Assembly: GCA_934248075.1 (NCBI GenBank)
Contig: CAKQKH010000002.1
Location: 73,748-137,747 of the forward strand
Reading direction: 5' to 3'
DNA: 64,000 nt
Source of the DNA: an uncultured Alphaproteobacteria bacterium
Lineage (GTDB): Bacteria; Pseudomonadota; Alphaproteobacteria; RF32; CAG-239
In this document: positions 62,150 to 64,000 of the stretch, piece after piece
How positions within the stretch are numbered: position 1 is the stretch's first letter
Layout of the letters: each line of letters opens with the position of its first letter
The notes under the pieces: model-generated
What the model saw: the letters and a program-made list of their open reading frames with translations, nothing else
What the model was told of the DNA's origin: nothing
The model's database searches: none
Position numbers and translations under genes: made by a program

Positions 62150-64000
62150 TTAGGCAACTTTGGCTTCAAAGCGAACCTTGGCGCCCTCAATATCGGCATC
62201 AGTGCCGATAGCGCATGAATCCGCAACCTTAACCGCCAAAACCTGATCGGCAATATAAGCCTGATTTTCGCGCAAAGCCTGCGCCAGCTCGGCATTGTCA
62301 GTCTGCCAGCAGAGTTCAATTCGATCTGAGATATCAAAATCTTTGTCCTTGCGCAGGGTCTGAACCAGACGAACAAAATCGCGCGCCATGCCTTCGCGTT
62401 TGAGTTCGGCGGTTACATGAGTATCCAATGTAATCACCGCTTTGTTGTCGGCAAAAGCTCTGCCGGCGACACCGTCTTTCATTTCCAGACGAACCTCAAA
62501 CAAATCAGACGCTAGGTCTTTGCCGCCGATATGCAATGTGCCATCTGAGTTGAGCGACCACTGCCCTTGCTTGTAGGCGGCCATAACCGCGCCCATTTCT
62601 TTGCCCAAAGCTTTGCCCAACAACGGAGTATAAAGATAAATCTTCTTTTCGGCGTAGGCGCTGAGGTTATCATCAAACTTGACTTCCTTGACGTTAAGCT
62701 CGTCTTTGACAATATCCTGATACGCGGAGGTCAGCTTGCGACCGATGACAGTAAGGCTCTGGAGCGGCAAACGGTTGCGCAGGTTCTTTTCCTCACGAAT
62801 GAATTTGCCGGCCGAGCATAACTCTTGCACCAAATCCATTTCTTCCACCAGCTCGGCATCAAACTTGACTTGCTCAAGAGTCGGATAATCCGCCAAATGA
62901 ACAGATTCTTCACCGGTCAGCGTCTTATATACATGCTCAGAGATAAACGGCATGAGCGGAGCAATAATTTTGCTCAAATTTACCAAAACGGTATAAAGCA
63001 CATCAAAGGCCTGAGCATCACCCTCCCAAAAGCGATCTCGACTGCGGCGGATATACCAGTTGTTGAGAATCTCCATAAATAAAGCAACCTCGTTGGTGGC
63101 CATGGCAACATCATAGGTGCTGACGCCTTGTTTTACAACTTCAGCCAGCTTTTTGAGCTTGGACAAAATGTAGTTGTCTATCGGCTCTGAAGAAGTGTAA
63201 ACCTCTTTGGCCTTGTAGCCCTCGGCGTTGGCGTAAAGCGTGAAGAAATAAAAGGCGTTCCACAGCGGGATTTGCGCCACGCGCGCGGCCTTGGCAATCT
63301 CCTTGCCCTCTTTATCAACCGCCAAGTTTCCGCCCTTTAGCACAGGAGAAGAAACCAAGAACCAGCGCAAGGTGTCAGAACCGATGGTGTCCAGCACATT
63401 GTTGGGATCCGGATAGTTTTTGAGACGCTTGGAAAGCTTTTGCCCGCCCTCTGCCATCAACAAACCGGTGCAAATGCAGTTTTTGAAAGCCGGACGATTA
63501 TGCAAAGCCGTTGATAACACGGTCAAAGTATAAAACCAGCCGCGGGTCTGATCCATAGCTTCGACAATAAAGTCTGCCGGAAAATGTTCTTCAAACCACT
63601 CTTTGTTCTCAAACGGATAATGCACCTGAGCATAGGGCATGGAGCCGGATTCAAACCAGCAGTCAAAAACATCGCCGACACGACGCATCATGCTCTGGCC
63701 GGACGGATCATCCGGATTAGGATAAACCACCTCATCAATATAAGGTTTGTGCAGATTGCTAACCTCAAAACCGGTTTTTTCTTTAATCTCGGCAATGGAG
63801 CCAAAGACATCTACCCGCGGGAATTTGGGATTATCAGATTTCCAGACCGGAATCGGCGTACCCCAAAAACGATTGCGGGAAATTGACCAATCTCTGGCGC
63901 CTTCCAGCCATTTGCCGAAACGACCGTCCTTAATGTGGTCCGGCACCCAGTTAATTTGCTGGTTATTTTTAACCATTTGATCGCGAAAATCAGTTACCCG
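62150..64000 (-). CDS. ileS: Isoleucyl-tRNA synthetase, type 2, 5' end outside window
   Basis: The frame runs to the window edge without a start; the first residues seen are RVTDFRDQMVKNNQQINWVPDHI, internal to IleRS. Visible motifs: GRFGKWLEGARDWSISRNRFWGTPIPVW and KLSKRLKNYPDP (KMSKS loop). The C-terminal end carries the DUF5915-like region of the eukaryote-like type 2 enzymes (LELKREGMARDFVRLVQTLRK-like TAELKREGMARDFVRLVQ), which are typically mupirocin resistant. About 617 of roughly 1050 residues are in the window. Confidence 0.94.
   Translation of the reverse strand, partial: RVTDFRDQMVKNNQQINWVPDHIKDGRFGKWLEGARDWSISRNRFWGTPIPVWKSDNPKFPRVDVFGSIAEIKEKTGFEVSNLHKPYIDEVVYPNPDDPSGQSMMRRVGDVFDCWFESGSMPYAQVHYPFENKEWFEEHFPADFIVEAMDQTRGWFYTLTVLSTALHNRPAFKNCICTGLLMAEGGQKLSKRLKNYPDPNNVLDTIGSDTLRWFLVSSPVLKGGNLAVDKEGKEIAKAARVAQIPLWNAFYFFTLYANAEGYKAKEVYTSSEPIDNYILSKLKKLAEVVKQGVSTYDVAMATNEVALFMEILNNWYIRRSRDRFWEGDAQAFDVLYTVLVNLSKIIAPLMPFISEHVYKTLTGEESVHLADYPTLEQVKFDAELVEEMDLVQELCSAGKFIREEKNLRNRLPLQSLTVIGRKLTSAYQDIVKDELNVKEVKFDDNLSAYAEKKIYLYTPLLGKALGKEMGAVMAAYKQGQWSLNSDGTLHIGGKDLASDLFEVRLEMKDGVAGRAFADNKAVITLDTHVTAELKREGMARDFVRLVQTLRKDKDFDISDRIELCWQTDNAELAQALRENQAYIADQVLAVKVADSCAIGTDADIEGAKVRFEAKVA

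Overview
The window is a 64 kb stretch of an alphaproteobacterial chromosome, probably from an uncultured and possibly host-associated lineage. The placement rests on lineage-typical genes: an FlbD-type sigma-54 flagellar activator, the flagellin regulator FlbT, a DUF1013/TrcR cell-cycle regulator, the fliF-fliG-fliH(flbE)-fliN-flbD gene order seen in Caulobacter, and a small coiled-coil gene in front of zapA followed by a 6S-like RNA. The ileS gene is of the eukaryote-like type 2, which also occurs in Rickettsiales. Genes are tightly packed with many 1-11 nt overlaps, standard stop codons, and several TTG or GTG starts.

Layout. 1-7 kb: a truncated cysteine-rich exported protein, an MFS transporter, argS, a lipoprotein, an unknown gene, then gap and pgk separated by a terminator. 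7-12.3 kb (minus strand): lpxC-bamD-recN-gltX and the RNase P RNA. 12.4-16.1 kb (plus): the start of a division and cell-wall cluster, mraZ-rsmH-ftsL-ftsI, with an apparent MraZ operator. The cluster stops after ftsI and runs into a 750 bp island of folded repeats. 16.8-18.7 kb: a large flagellin with an inserted beta-helix-like domain. 19-28.3 kb: trcR with a histone-H1-like tail, a PPC-like protein, a membrane protein with a degenerate cyclase-like domain, rpmE, an OmpA-like protein, an IMPase-like pseudoenzyme, efp, a ThiE-like protein, zapA, a 6S RNA candidate, a YmdB-like phosphoesterase and an unknown protein.

28.4-45.1 kb is a long minus-strand flagellar cluster: fliK-flgD-flgE behind a consensus sigma-54 promoter, then fliF-fliG-fliH-fliN-flbD-flhA-flhF-flhG, a FliK-like protein and a J-domain/SH3-like membrane protein. 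45.3-48.3 kb: accB-accC and a Sel1-repeat protein. 48.5-51.9 kb: two more flagellins, a second repeat island between them, and flbT. 52-58.3 kb: a TerB-like gene, uup, an unknown protein, a HAD-like pseudoenzyme, tcdA, tatD and alr. 58.3-64 kb: a 1201-residue protein of unknown function and the 3' part of ileS.

The strongest oddities are: three flagellins that differ mainly by what is inserted at one site (nothing, about 100 residues, or about 360 residues of beta-helix-like sequence); islands of repeats beside these flagellins whose hairpin stems change in sequence but keep pairing; a cell-cycle regulator carrying an H1-like tail; two homologues of metal-dependent phosphatases that have lost catalytic residues; and the 1201-residue protein. 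All functional statements come from reading the sequence and motifs; no database search was run.
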